A stretch of DNA of 64,000 bases from Telluribacter roseus (GTDB lineage: Bacteria > Bacteroidota > Bacteroidia > Cytophagales > Spirosomataceae): the NCBI RefSeq assembly GCF_017355915.2, contig NZ_JAFEUV020000007.1, positions 266,359 to 330,358 on the forward strand, written 5' to 3'. The first letter of the stretch is position 1. Each line of letters begins with the position of its first letter. Positions 18,841 through 28,415 of the stretch are shown piece after piece. The notes under the pieces are model-generated. The model did not search any database. It was not told the DNA's origin and was given only the letters and a program-made list of their open reading frames with translations. A program made the position numbers and the translations under genes.

Positions 18841-20064
18841 ATGCATTCCAATAGAAGAGCCTTTCTCGAAAAAATAGCAGCGGCGGGAACATTAAGCCTG
18901 CTACCCGCTGCCACTGCCCTGGCTGATGGCGCACCACAGCCCCAAGCCGATGAAAAGAACCATTTTGTCGTGGGACCTTACCTGCAGAATATAGGCACTG
19001 ATGAGGTAACCGTAATGTGGATCACCCACAAGAACTGCTTCAGCTGGGTGGAGTACGGAGCCGGTACCCATACCAGCAAGCGGGAGTTTGGCTATACCAA
19101 TGGGTTGATCGAAGCCAACAACCGGATCAATAAGGTAACCCTGACCGGTCTCAAGCCCGGTACGGACCATAAATACAGAATTGTGTCCACGGAGGTACTG
19201 GGGTATAAAGGATCAAAGGTAGAGTTCGGTGAAACCATCACGAGCCCCATGTTCTCGTTCAAAACGCCTGCTCCTACCGATGAAGAGGTAAAGCTGGTAG
19301 TCCTGAATGATATCCATGACCGCCCTCAGATTATCCCGCAACTCCTCTACCGCCACGGCTATACCGGCAACACCCGTGATTACGATATGGTGGTCTTTAA
19401 CGGGGATTGTTTTGACTGGGTGACCGAAGAAAAGCAGATGGTGGATCACCTGATCAAGCCCTCGGTGGATGTCTTTGCTACGGAAGTACCTTTTATCCTT
19501 ACCCAGGGTAATCATGAGTGCCGGGGTAGTTTTGCCAGGCACATACCCCACTACTACGCCTACCCCGAAAACAAATACTACTACTCCTTTACCCGCGGTC
19601 CGGTACATTTTGTCGTTCTGGATTCGGGTGAGGACAAAACCGACGACAGTGTGGAGTACGGCGGACTATCGGCCTTTGATCGCTACCGGGACGTACAGAG
19701 ACGGTGGCTTGAAAAAGAAGTCATGTCCGAAGCTTTTAAGAAGGCTGCATTCCGTGTAGTATTGATCCATATTTCCCCCTGGCACTCCGGCGACTGGCAC
19801 GGGACCCTGCACTGTCGGGAGCAATTTGGCCCTATCCTGAACAAAGCTAAAATTGACCTTCAGATCTCGGGACATACCCACCGTTACGCGACCCACGATG
19901 CGGATAGTACCCATTCGTTCCCCATTGTGATCGGTGGCGGACCTTTGGAAGGAAAACGTACGCTGATCAAACTTCACGCTACCAGAAAAGAACTTAACCT
20001 GAAAATGATCCGGGATGACGGAGAGCTGGTGGGCAAGTACACGCTTTCTAAGAAAGTAGTTTAA
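18841..20064 (+). CDS. Secreted metallophosphoesterase (purple-acid-phosphatase-like)
   Basis: The ATG at 18841 opens a Tat-like signal (HSNRRAFLEKIAAAGTLSLL); the protein is 407 residues. An N-terminal fibronectin-like domain (VVGPYLQNIGTDEVTVMWIT) precedes a calcineurin-type metallophosphoesterase with all metal motifs: NDIHD (Asp157, His159), NGDCFD (Asp189), GNHE (Asn224, His225), IHISPWH (His310) and GHTH (His345, His347). The architecture matches PhoD/purple-acid-phosphatase relatives that cleave phosphate esters outside the cytoplasm. It follows SusC/SusD on the same strand and precedes an EEP phosphodiesterase, so the locus probably releases phosphate from an imported or surface-bound phosphorylated compound. 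Confidence 0.88.
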   Translation: MHSNRRAFLEKIAAAGTLSLLPAATALADGAPQPQADEKNHFVVGPYLQNIGTDEVTVMWITHKNCFSWVEYGAGTHTSKREFGYTNGLIEANNRINKVTLTGLKPGTDHKYRIVSTEVLGYKGSKVEFGETITSPMFSFKTPAPTDEEVKLVVLNDIHDRPQIIPQLLYRHGYTGNTRDYDMVVFNGDCFDWVTEEKQMVDHLIKPSVDVFATEVPFILTQGNHECRGSFARHIPHYYAYPENKYYYSFTRGPVHFVVLDSGEDKTDDSVEYGGLSAFDRYRDVQRRWLEKEVMSEAFKKAAFRVVLIHISPWHSGDWHGTLHCREQFGPILNKAKIDLQISGHTHRYATHDADSTHSFPIVIGGGPLEGKRTLIKLHATRKELNLKMIRDDGELVGKYTLSKKVV

Positions 20065-20110
20065 ATTGCGGCTGTCTATTCCTATCCCCAATAGCTTATT
20101 AATTTTTCTA

Positions 20111-20926
20111 ATGAAAAGATCTGTTTTTACCCTAAGTATCCTTTCCGCTTTATTCTCCCTTGGCTTTACCAATCAAATAGAGGGAAAGAAAGATCCTGTG
20201 GCTGCCAAAGCCAACCTGAAGGTAATGACCTACAACATCCACCACTGCAATCCACCCTCCGAGAAGGTGAAGATTGACGTAGAGGCCATTGCCCGGGTGA
20301 TCAATCAGGAGAAGCCGGATCTGGTAGCCCTACAGGAAGTGGATAATTATACCGAGCGGTCGGGCAAGGAGCTAAACCAGGCCCGCGAACTGGCTCGCCT
20401 CACGGGCATGAAGTCATTTTTTATGAAAGCCCTTGACCACCAGGGGGGCGAGTACGGGGTGGCGGTACTATCCCGCCTGCCGATCGTGGATTCGGTGGGT
20501 TACCTGCTGCCCCGCAATCCGGAACTGGGCGGCGAAGACCGGGCCGTAGCCGCCGTAACGGTACAGCTACCCAACAAAAAGAAGGTGATCTTTGCCAGTA
20601 CCCACCTGGATCTGAAAGAAGGCAATCGGGTCACGGAGTCGGAACAAATTGTCAAGCACTTTAAAGATGCCAAACTCCCCATGATACTGGCTGGTGACTT
20701 CAATGCCCTGCCCGGTAGTGCTACCATCAACTACTTCGACCAGTACTTTACCCGTACCTGCCAGCAGAACTGCGAGCCTACCATACCCGTGGATAAGCCC
20801 AACCGTACGATTGACTTCATCATGTACAATCCGGCTGGTGGTTTTAAGGCACAGTCAACCCGGGTTATTAGCGAGAAATACGCGTCGGATCACCTGCCGG
20901 TGGTAGCGGAGCTGGAAGTAAAGTAG
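20111..20926 (+). CDS. Secreted endonuclease/exonuclease/phosphatase (EEP) family protein
   Basis: ATG 20111 opens a signal peptide (MKRSVFTLSILSALFSLGFT), giving 271 residues. EEP-fold motifs are in order: VMTYNIHH, VALQEVDNYTERSG (metal-binding Glu), YGVAVLSRLPI, FASTHLDL, LAGDFNALPGS (Asp/Asn), and the C-terminal ASDHLPVVAEL (catalytic His). EEP enzymes hydrolyse phosphodiesters in DNA, phospholipids or inositol phosphates; secretion argues against a repair role. It is the last gene of the SusC/SusD/metallophosphoesterase group and ends just before a strong terminator. The exact substrate is not deducible. Confidence 0.87.
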   Translation: MKRSVFTLSILSALFSLGFTNQIEGKKDPVAAKANLKVMTYNIHHCNPPSEKVKIDVEAIARVINQEKPDLVALQEVDNYTERSGKELNQARELARLTGMKSFFMKALDHQGGEYGVAVLSRLPIVDSVGYLLPRNPELGGEDRAVAAVTVQLPNKKKVIFASTHLDLKEGNRVTESEQIVKHFKDAKLPMILAGDFNALPGSATINYFDQYFTRTCQQNCEPTIPVDKPNRTIDFIMYNPAGGFKAQSTRVISEKYASDHLPVVAELEVK

Positions 20927-20991
20927 TAGCTCCATCATGACCTGCTACCGGTATCTTTTGCCGGTTGCTAATTAACAGAATGCCCCTAAAC

Positions 20992-21032
20992 GCCCAACGC
21001 CTCAGAAGATAGTATCCTCTGAGGCGTTGGGC
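20992..21032. terminator. Very strong bidirectional hairpin between convergent gene groups
   Basis: GCCCAACGCCTCAGA (20992-21006) and TCTGAGGCGTTGGGC (21018-21032) form a perfect 15-bp stem. The inner bases GATA/TATC extend it further past one mismatch, so the whole element is nearly a continuous 19-bp palindrome. It sits between the EEP gene (+) and SusD (-) and most likely stops transcription from both sides. Confidence 0.85.
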
Positions 21033-21094
21033 TTATTAATGTAATATGGAAAGATATATACCTGAAAGGGCGTATACTTTACTAAGATCCAGGT

Positions 21095-22636
21095 TTAGTA
21101 CCCGGCATTCTGGTACATTTTCTCAGGACTGAGCTTATGTTCGTCAAACGGAATGGGGTAGTAGCGGTCTTTCGTTCCAAAGTTGGAAAGTTTCGCAATC
21201 CCGTAGTCTGCCTGGGGCTTTGATTTGAAGTAGGCTACCAGCTCCTGGGTGTTAAAGAAACGGAGCAGGTCGTACCAGCGGTGGTTTTCGAAAGCCAGTT
21301 CCACGCGTCGTTCGTGCAGAATCGCCAACTTTAGGGTTGGGTACTTAGCCGCGTAAGCCGGATCCGCTTTGGCCACCTCGTAGGTAGGTAATCCAGCTCT
21401 TTCCCGAACCTGGTTCAGGAAGCTAATGGCTGTGGCATCATCGCCCAGGTGCATATGTACCTCCGCCAGCATCAGGATGACATCCGCGTAGCGGATCAGT
21501 ATCCAGTCATTACCCCCAAAGCCGTTGGTGGTTGCCGCGGCACTGTTGTCACGGAACTTCGTGATGAAGTAGTCCTTGACAATAGGATCGTTAGCATATT
21601 TGATGGAGTAATCTTTTCTGGCGTCTCCCTCCTCATAGTCCTTCACCAGATCCATCTTTACGTTTCCTCCTGCACCATTTGATGTGAACAGGGAGTTAAT
21701 AGTTTCACCTTTCGCCTGGTTGTTACGGGCAATGGATGAGGAGTAGTTGATATCTCCCTGCTTGTTCACGATCTGGAATATGGACTCCGGATTGGTCGTC
21801 TTCTTGCTTACATCAAATACATCCGCGTAAGGAATCTCTTTCAGATTCCCGAACGTACGCATGTTATAAGCAGCCGTGAGATAGTTTTTGGCTTCGTTGA
21901 GGTTGGTGGTGCGATTGGAGGCATCCAGGGTAGTAGCCATAGTCAGGTACACCTGACCCAGCAAGGCATTACCGGCGGCTTTGGAAACCCTTCCCTTGTT
22001 GGCAGCCGTAGGCAGATTAGGCAGCGGACTAGCCACCACATCTTTCAGATCCGCTACGATTTGCTGGTACACTACCTCCTGTTTCTCCCGGTAGGTACTG
22101 GCATTTACTTCATCTGCGGTGGTCAGCTGTTTCGTAACCAGAGGTACATCCCCCCATTTGCGCACCAGGTGGAAATAGATCAGCGCCCGGATAAATTTGG
22201 CTTCTGCCTTGTACTGTTCTTTAAGGGAATTGTCTGTAAAAGTAACCCTTTCAATGCCGTCAAGTACCTGATTGGAGCGCGAGATGCTCTGGTACAGGCC
22301 CAGCCAGTGGCTTTTTAGGTAGGTATTGCTGGGCAGTAGGGAGAAGTCGTTGAACTGGAAGGGCTCACCGGCATTCGACTGGTTATCGTTCCGCCCGGTA
22401 TTGTCCGAGCGCTCCTCGTTGAACAGTCCGCTGGATTCCCCGATGGAGTTACCACTCCGCAGCGATTGGTAGATACCATTTACGGCTAACTGAACATCAT
22501 TTTCAGTGCGGTAGTAGGTAGTGGCGGCCACCGCGTTAGGGTCCTGTAGATCAATAAAGTCAGTAGAGCAGGAGCTCAAAAAGGCCAGGCTCACGGCTAC
22601 TACCAGGGTACGTAGGGTATTGGTTGTATAATTCAT
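21095..22636 (-). CDS. SusD/RagB-family nutrient-binding lipoprotein
   Basis: A 513-residue lipoprotein with signal peptide ending LAFLSSC and the mature start STDFIDLQDPNAVAATTYYR. Typical motifs are AEAKFIRALIYFHLVRKWGD near residue 140, the C-terminal HERRVELAFENHRWYDLLRF and DRYYPIPFDEHKLSP. It lies 12 bases after the SusC stop and is the surface-exposed substrate-binding lid of that transporter. No glycoside hydrolase is directly attached to this pair in the window, so the nutrient cannot be guessed. Confidence 0.95.
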   Translation of the reverse strand: MNYTTNTLRTLVVAVSLAFLSSCSTDFIDLQDPNAVAATTYYRTENDVQLAVNGIYQSLRSGNSIGESSGLFNEERSDNTGRNDNQSNAGEPFQFNDFSLLPSNTYLKSHWLGLYQSISRSNQVLDGIERVTFTDNSLKEQYKAEAKFIRALIYFHLVRKWGDVPLVTKQLTTADEVNASTYREKQEVVYQQIVADLKDVVASPLPNLPTAANKGRVSKAAGNALLGQVYLTMATTLDASNRTTNLNEAKNYLTAAYNMRTFGNLKEIPYADVFDVSKKTTNPESIFQIVNKQGDINYSSSIARNNQAKGETINSLFTSNGAGGNVKMDLVKDYEEGDARKDYSIKYANDPIVKDYFITKFRDNSAAATTNGFGGNDWILIRYADVILMLAEVHMHLGDDATAISFLNQVRERAGLPTYEVAKADPAYAAKYPTLKLAILHERRVELAFENHRWYDLLRFFNTQELVAYFKSKPQADYGIAKLSNFGTKDRYYPIPFDEHKLSPEKMYQNAGY

Positions 22637-22648
22637 GATTGCTAATTC

Positions 22649-25600
22649 TTAAAAAGTAACTCTTGCTCCTACTGTGTACGCACGAGCCAGTGGGTATTTA
22701 CCGTAATCTACGCCGGGTGTCAGGTTGGAACCGTTGTTGTAGTCCACCTCAGGGTTATAACCCAGGTACTTTGTTAGGGTAAAGGCATTATCAGCACTTA
22801 CAAACAGCCGGAGGTTGCTGATGGCATTGTGGGTAAGAGCCGAGATGGCCGGGACGTTATAGCCAAGGGTGAGGTTGGTACAACGGAGGAATGAACCATC
22901 ACGTACATAGAAGGTAGATAAACGGGTACTGTTGCTCTGGGTACCTCCGCGGGCAGCCCGGTACACTACGCCATCGCCGGGTTCAGTTTCAGAGCGGTAG
23001 CGGTTGAGCACCTTACTGTACTGGTTGCCGGAGGCCTCCATGTTGAACAGGTAGTAGTCCTGACCGTCCAGTACTTTGTTGCCATAGGTACCGTTGAAGG
23101 AAGACGTAAAGTCAAAGTTGCGGTAGCTGGCCGTGATGTTAAAGCCGAAGGTAAACTTGGGGTGAGGGTTTCCGATCACAGCCTTGTCCGCATCATTGAC
23201 CACACCATCCCCATTCACATCCTCAAAATACAGGTCGCCGGGGCGTAGCGGATTGGAAGAAGCCGTGGAGCGGGCCGGTCCTTTCAGTACGTACCCTTCG
23301 GGGAATGACTGGGTAGCGGCGTTGTAGTTCGCATCGTCAATGGCCAGGTTTTCCATATCGGATTGGCGTACCATGCCTTTCACCTTAAAGCCGTAGAACA
23401 TACCGATGGGTTGTCCCTCCGTGGTAATGTGGGTCAGGTACGAGCGCTCGGCCCCGTTGGTAATGATGGTGCTGGCACCACCCATATCCAATACCTTGTT
23501 GCGGTTAACGGAGATATTTCCGCTCAGGTTCAGGTTGAAATCGCGGCCTGATAAAACCCGGGCGTCGGCCTGTATCTCAAAGCCTTTGTTCTCCACCTTC
23601 GAATTGCGCAGGTTGGTAAGAATGGTCGATGTTCCTGAAATAGCCGACAGGGGCTGGTTGAAGAGCAGGTTGTACGAGCGGCTGTGGTAGTAGTTGGCAA
23701 TGATGGAAAGCCGGTCGTTGAATAAACCCAGGTCAGCTCCCACGTTGAACTGCGACGTGGTCTCCCAACCCAGGTTCAGGTCTTTGATGCCTTCGGCCCA
23801 CATAGCGGTGTGTACGGTACCATTACCAAATACGACTCCACCCGGGGTTGCCATAGTCTGGAGGAAGTTGTAGTTACCAATGTTGTTGTTACCGCTCAAT
23901 CCCCAGCTACCACGAAGCTTCAGGGTGGAAGCCGCGCCCAGCCAGTCGCCGTAGAAGGATTCGTTGGAGATATTCCAGCCCGCCGAAACAGAGGGGAAGC
24001 TACCCCAGCGGTTGTTAGGGCCGAAGCGTGAGGAACCATCCGTACGGAAGGAAGCCGTCAGGTAGTAGCGGTTGTCGTAGTTATACACGGCCCGTGCCAG
24101 GTACGACAGGAGTGACCATTCGGTTTTGCCGGTACCCGACAACATTGAAAAGTTTGTCGCATCGGCTCCCTTCGCGGTAATCTCTTCGATCCGGTCGTTC
24201 TGGAAGCCATTGCCCCGTACCGCTACTACATCACGTATGTTTTTTTGAGCGGTATACCCGGCCAGACCATCCAGACTATGCTTACCGAACTGTTTCCGAT
24301 AGTTGAGAGTAAATTCCGCCAGCTGGTCCATCTGGGTGAGCATCTGGGATTCGGCATAGGCCGCCGCGATAGCCTGGGGTGAGCCGGGTGGGTTGGCCCC
24401 GCTACTCAGGCTGGTAGGCTTATAGAATTCGTACTTCTCGTTGTAGGTCTGCATACCCAGGTTTACCTTAAAGGTAAGATCCCGGATGATCTCGTAGGTA
24501 GCGAAGCCATTATAGGTACCTCGTAGTCCCCGGCGGTTGATGTGGGTTTCGGTAGCCAGAGCCACCGGGTTTTCAATAGATTGATATCCAAATCCCGAGC
24601 TCAAAGCCGCCGCTTCATTCTTGGCCAGTGAACCATCCTCATTGTAAGCGCGGAAGATAGGCATGTAAATGAGAGCTCCCAGAATAGGTCCCTGGTGGAA
24701 ACGACCTTCCTGAACCTCCCGGTTGGTGTTAGAGGTCACGGCCACGTTAGCTCCTACCTTAAGCTTACGGGTGAGCTCCGCATCGAGGTTCGACCGGAAG
24801 TTAACCCGCTTATGACCGGTGCTCAGGATAATGCCGGGCTGATCCAGATACCCACCGCTCAGAGCATAGCGTACGCCGTTCTTTCCGCCCGTAAACGATA
24901 CATTATGCCGCTGCACCAGGGCATTCTGGTATAGCTCGTCCTGCCAGTCGGTATTATACTTCGGCTGGATCATGGATTGGGTGGCCAGATCGTACAGATC
25001 CGTAGGGATACTGACACTACCCGCATTGCCTACATTCCGAATCCGGGTGGCATTGTCGTGCGAGTACATCTCGTCCGACCATGATTTGCCGGAGTTCACC
25101 ATCAGGTCACGGTAGGTACCGTTGCGGGCATCGATCAGAAGTTGAGTAAATTCCGTGGAATTGAGCAGATCGACTTTTTTGCTCAACTGATTTACCCCAA
25201 ACTGATAGTCATACTCCAGGCGCCCTTTGCCTTCCTTACCTCGCTTAGTGGTGATAAGTACTACCCCGCCTGCCGCCCGGGATCCGTAAATAGCCGCGGA
25301 GGCGGCATCTTTCAGAATATCAATAGATTCAATATCATTGGGGTTGATGAACACATCATTACCCGCCGGATAGCCATCAATCACGTAAAGGGGGTCAGAG
25401 CTGGCGTTAACCGACCCCACACCCCGTACTCGTATCTTGGTAGATACATAGGGAGCACCACTTACCTGCGATATCTGTACCCCGGCTACCTTACCTACCA
25501 GCGCCTGGCCTACCGTAGGGGCAGTCAGGTTAAGTTCTTTGGCTTTTACACTCGCTACTGCACCGGTCAGGTCGCTTTTCCGTAGCGTCTGGTAGCCGAC

Positions 25601-25987
25601 GGCCACTACCTCATTGAGCATCAGGGCATCCTGCCTCAGGGTAATAGTGAGATTTTTCGTATCCGTAACGGTAACTTCCTGAGCCGTATAACCTACAAAA
25701 GAAAATACTAAAGTTGCTCCTATTTCTGTTTCCAGTGAAAAGGTGCCCTCTACATCCGTAACGGTACCTTTATTACGTCCTTTTTCCAGAACCGTTACTC
25801 CCAGGAGTGGCTCCCCACTTTCATCCACTACTTTGCCCGTCACTCTGACGACAGCCTTCTGCGGAGTACTCTTTCCTACGAGGTGAGGGAATCCTTTCAT
25901 CGGCACAGCATAACTTCGGCCGGCTGACCCTACCAGGAGTGCCCCTGCCAGCGCGATGGGAATGATTGGTAAAAATTGTTTTTTCAT
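22649..25987 (-). CDS. SusC/RagA-type TonB-linked outer-membrane protein
   Basis: A 1112-residue SusC with signal peptide (FLPIIPIALAGALLVGSAG), carboxypeptidase-regulatory-like domain (RVTGKVVDESGEPLLGVTVL, from about residue 47), TonB-linked plug (VVAVGYQTLRKSDLTGAVAS) and a barrel ending TVGARVTF. There is no STN domain, so regulation is not through the sigma/FecR pathway. It is cotranscribed with the SusD gene downstream. A promoter-like element lies about 95 bases upstream (26083-26111). Confidence 0.95.
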   Translation of the reverse strand: MKKQFLPIIPIALAGALLVGSAGRSYAVPMKGFPHLVGKSTPQKAVVRVTGKVVDESGEPLLGVTVLEKGRNKGTVTDVEGTFSLETEIGATLVFSFVGYTAQEVTVTDTKNLTITLRQDALMLNEVVAVGYQTLRKSDLTGAVASVKAKELNLTAPTVGQALVGKVAGVQISQVSGAPYVSTKIRVRGVGSVNASSDPLYVIDGYPAGNDVFINPNDIESIDILKDAASAAIYGSRAAGGVVLITTKRGKEGKGRLEYDYQFGVNQLSKKVDLLNSTEFTQLLIDARNGTYRDLMVNSGKSWSDEMYSHDNATRIRNVGNAGSVSIPTDLYDLATQSMIQPKYNTDWQDELYQNALVQRHNVSFTGGKNGVRYALSGGYLDQPGIILSTGHKRVNFRSNLDAELTRKLKVGANVAVTSNTNREVQEGRFHQGPILGALIYMPIFRAYNEDGSLAKNEAAALSSGFGYQSIENPVALATETHINRRGLRGTYNGFATYEIIRDLTFKVNLGMQTYNEKYEFYKPTSLSSGANPPGSPQAIAAAYAESQMLTQMDQLAEFTLNYRKQFGKHSLDGLAGYTAQKNIRDVVAVRGNGFQNDRIEEITAKGADATNFSMLSGTGKTEWSLLSYLARAVYNYDNRYYLTASFRTDGSSRFGPNNRWGSFPSVSAGWNISNESFYGDWLGAASTLKLRGSWGLSGNNNIGNYNFLQTMATPGGVVFGNGTVHTAMWAEGIKDLNLGWETTSQFNVGADLGLFNDRLSIIANYYHSRSYNLLFNQPLSAISGTSTILTNLRNSKVENKGFEIQADARVLSGRDFNLNLSGNISVNRNKVLDMGGASTIITNGAERSYLTHITTEGQPIGMFYGFKVKGMVRQSDMENLAIDDANYNAATQSFPEGYVLKGPARSTASSNPLRPGDLYFEDVNGDGVVNDADKAVIGNPHPKFTFGFNITASYRNFDFTSSFNGTYGNKVLDGQDYYLFNMEASGNQYSKVLNRYRSETEPGDGVVYRAARGGTQSNSTRLSTFYVRDGSFLRCTNLTLGYNVPAISALTHNAISNLRLFVSADNAFTLTKYLGYNPEVDYNNGSNLTPGVDYGKYPLARAYTVGARVTF

Positions 25988-26082
25988 ACTGACGTAACGT
26001 CTTTAAAAAATGGTACTGAAGCAATAAAAAAATACATCCGGACTTGTTTCTGGTGCTTTGTCAAAAAGCCCTTGGCAAGCCA

Positions 26083-26111
26083 CAAATGTATTTCCTCAAT
26101 GTTACCCCAAT
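26083..26111 (-). promoter_or_regulatory. Promoter-like element upstream of SusC (- strand)
   Basis: Read on the minus strand, TACATTTG (26090-26083) matches the TAnnTTTG -7 consensus. ATTG (26111-26108) stands at the -33 side with a 17-base spacer, slightly short of the usual 19-21. Transcription would begin about 85-90 bases before the SusC start. Confidence 0.5.
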
Positions 26112-26155
26112 GGGTAGGGTTTATTACCAGAATATGATGTTTTGAAGGAAGGGGG

Positions 26156-27034
26156 TTAGAGTTGAAGATTCAGGAAATGTACGTTTTCTTTGCGGGAAGA
26201 GGTCACGGCCATACCTTTTTGTCCCCCTTCCAACAGCGTAAAGCCTTCCAGTTCATCGGCTTTGTCAAAATCCTGGATGCCGAGTACATGCTGCTGACCA
26301 CTACGTAACGATTTGTTTAAATCCAGAAAAGTGAGTCGCCATCTCCGCCCTTCAATTTGATTCTGGATGAGCACTAGTATTCCCTTCTCCGGTATCCAGT
26401 GGAGGTTCTGTACCCAGGGGCCGCAGGAGAACTTTTTGTATAGTACACCGGGTTCAGAGGTTTTTTCGGCCGTTTTCAACCTTTCAGGATCATATAGCCT
26501 TACCTCATTCCGTTTGTCGCCATAGTCGGCGGTGGCTACGTACCATTTTCCCTCGTACTGTACGTACTCCGGGCAGGTACCCTGTATACAGGCGTCATCC
26601 TCAATGGTTCGGATCAGGTTGCCATCCAGTGTTTTGTTCTTCCTCAGCCCCTCCCAGTCTACGTGGTAGATCAGGGCCTTCCACAAGGTACCTTCCTTGT
26701 TGAGTCGGATGCTGTTGCCGATGAATACGGGACCATCGCCACGGTAGGCAATACCCGTAGGATGATTGATCACATCTTTCCCCTCCATAGTCAGGCGATA
26801 CTCCTGCCCCGTATAATTCAGCGAATCAGGAGTCAGTTTATACTCACGAATCATTCCTACTTCACGGTCTCCGTAGAGGAATAGCTTGTTCTGGAAGTAG
26901 CTCACTCCCTGGCAGGCTCCCAGAGAGTCTACTGACAGCGATTTATGTATGGTTGCTTTAAAAGGAAGCTGTGAACTAACAGCCAGCAGGCCAAGTATGG
27001 CGGGTACCAGTGCCCCTTTGAGTAGTTGTTTCAT
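26156..27034 (-). CDS. Secreted beta-propeller-like protein of unknown function
   Basis: I start it at ATG 27034, which opens a signal peptide (KQLLKGALVPAILGLLAVSS); 292 residues. No catalytic family was recognised. Repeating segments such as CQGVSYFQNKLFLYGDRE, HPTGIAYRGDGPVFIGNS, YVQYEGKWYVATADYGD, VQNLHWIPEKGILVLIQN and LEGFTLLEGGQKGMAVTSS resemble blades of a beta-propeller that reads like an esterase-like or extracellular binding domain. Its start is only four bases after the YdcF-family stop, so the two are cotranscribed. It could bind or process a ligand in the periplasm. Confidence 0.7.
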   Translation of the reverse strand: MKQLLKGALVPAILGLLAVSSQLPFKATIHKSLSVDSLGACQGVSYFQNKLFLYGDREVGMIREYKLTPDSLNYTGQEYRLTMEGKDVINHPTGIAYRGDGPVFIGNSIRLNKEGTLWKALIYHVDWEGLRKNKTLDGNLIRTIEDDACIQGTCPEYVQYEGKWYVATADYGDKRNEVRLYDPERLKTAEKTSEPGVLYKKFSCGPWVQNLHWIPEKGILVLIQNQIEGRRWRLTFLDLNKSLRSGQQHVLGIQDFDKADELEGFTLLEGGQKGMAVTSSRKENVHFLNLQL

Positions 27035-27038
27035 GTGG

Positions 27039-28298
27039 CTAGGGGTCAAGGGGTTCGTCATTGTCAATCTGTAAGGCATCCAGTACGGGATAGAATTCAA
27101 AGTCAGTATCGCTGAGCCGGTTTCCCAGGCGGTAAGGGATGTGGCCGATCTCCTTAAGGCACCGCTGCTCAAAAAGATCCCTGGTGATGTAGTAGCTCTG
27201 TTGACGCATGGTGGAGACCAGGCACGGCTTATCTACCGGCATGCCTGCGCGGTACAGCAGGCGTACACAGTTACGTAGGTTGGTGGTGGTATGGCGGGCG
27301 TGCGGGTCCATGATGATGGCATGTTCGGGTACTTTCAGCTCGTTGATGAGGTACTTCTTCATTTCGTAAGCCTCGCTGTATTTGGTCTTGTAGGGATGTA
27401 CCCGCCCTCCCGAGACCACAATAAACGGAGCCACTCCATCGAAGTACCGGAGTGCGCCTACACGGCACCGGAGCTTACCGCCCGGGCTTAGTGCTTCGTC
27501 GGGATTGGAGGGACCAGCCCCCGGTATCAGTATGAGCGAGTACGTGTAGGTTTTCCAGTCTACCTTTCTGGCTTTGCTGAAAGCAGCCCCATTCACCGTT
27601 GTTTCCATGGGTTCATAGTCGGCGGCTTCGCTGCGGTCATTCACTTCCAGGATGCGGAGGGCAAAGGCCAGCGAAGGACGAAAAAATAGTGCCCCCTTTT
27701 CCTCCTGTCGGACCATCTCGGTGACGTCCCAAACCAGGGTGCTAAAGCTCTTCGAATGTACCTTGAATGCGATGGAGTCAATGGCGGGATAGTTGGGCTT
27801 TTTGCCCTCGGCATATACTTCCAGTATGTGATTGACGGCATTGGCATCCTGCTCCCAGGCTTTGATCAGCAGCTCTTCGGCTGGCAAAGCCTTTGCGTGC
27901 AGGATATAGGTACCCGAAGGGATCAGGTGCTGCCCGACCAGTGTACCCAGTTCGTTGGTGGGGGCGTACAGGGTGGAGAGGCGTTCACTGACCAGCTGGA
28001 TTTCCTCGGGTGTAAACTTCATTGGGGCCGTGTAGCAGGGAACTTGGTTGCCGCAGTCCTTTAATGCGCGGGACAGGTGTTCCTTCTTGGTTTCTGCCAG
28101 CTTCTTTAGTACCTCATCCTTTTCAAGCAGCCTTCTGACATCAGGCAGCTGCTCCATCAGGGTGAGCAGGTAGACATTTTTGCTCTGGATGATCGAATTT
28201 CCTCTGAGTAGTTTGTAGGCTGGATCCGGACCTTTGGTTTGGGAATAGGAAAGGAAAGGGAGAAATAGGAGAAATAGTACTCTTACAACCAGATGCAT
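27039..28298 (-). CDS. YdcF/SanA-family (DUF218) protein with N-terminal extension
   Basis: ATG 28298 opens a signal peptide (HLVVRVLFLLFLPFLSYSQ), giving 419 residues. The C-terminal 180 residues are a DUF218 domain: LILIPGAGPSNPDEALSPGG, VSGGRVHPY, SEAYEMKKYLI, ARHTTTNLRNCVRLLYRAG and STMRQQSYYI. The N-terminal half has no recognised domain. Related proteins act in cell-envelope or vancomycin-sensitivity functions, but activities are poorly known. It forms a two-gene unit with the downstream propeller protein. Confidence 0.78.
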   Translation of the reverse strand: MHLVVRVLFLLFLPFLSYSQTKGPDPAYKLLRGNSIIQSKNVYLLTLMEQLPDVRRLLEKDEVLKKLAETKKEHLSRALKDCGNQVPCYTAPMKFTPEEIQLVSERLSTLYAPTNELGTLVGQHLIPSGTYILHAKALPAEELLIKAWEQDANAVNHILEVYAEGKKPNYPAIDSIAFKVHSKSFSTLVWDVTEMVRQEEKGALFFRPSLAFALRILEVNDRSEAADYEPMETTVNGAAFSKARKVDWKTYTYSLILIPGAGPSNPDEALSPGGKLRCRVGALRYFDGVAPFIVVSGGRVHPYKTKYSEAYEMKKYLINELKVPEHAIIMDPHARHTTTNLRNCVRLLYRAGMPVDKPCLVSTMRQQSYYITRDLFEQRCLKEIGHIPYRLGNRLSDTDFEFYPVLDALQIDNDEPLDP

Positions 28299-28415
28299 TA
28301 GATTAGGATAAATAGTTAACTGAAACCCCAAAGGAATAGTCAGCGTATTATTCCAGTATTATGCCTGGATGAAGAATTTGGGAAGGTATGAGTGGGAAGA
28401 GAATTCAAAAAAGAA

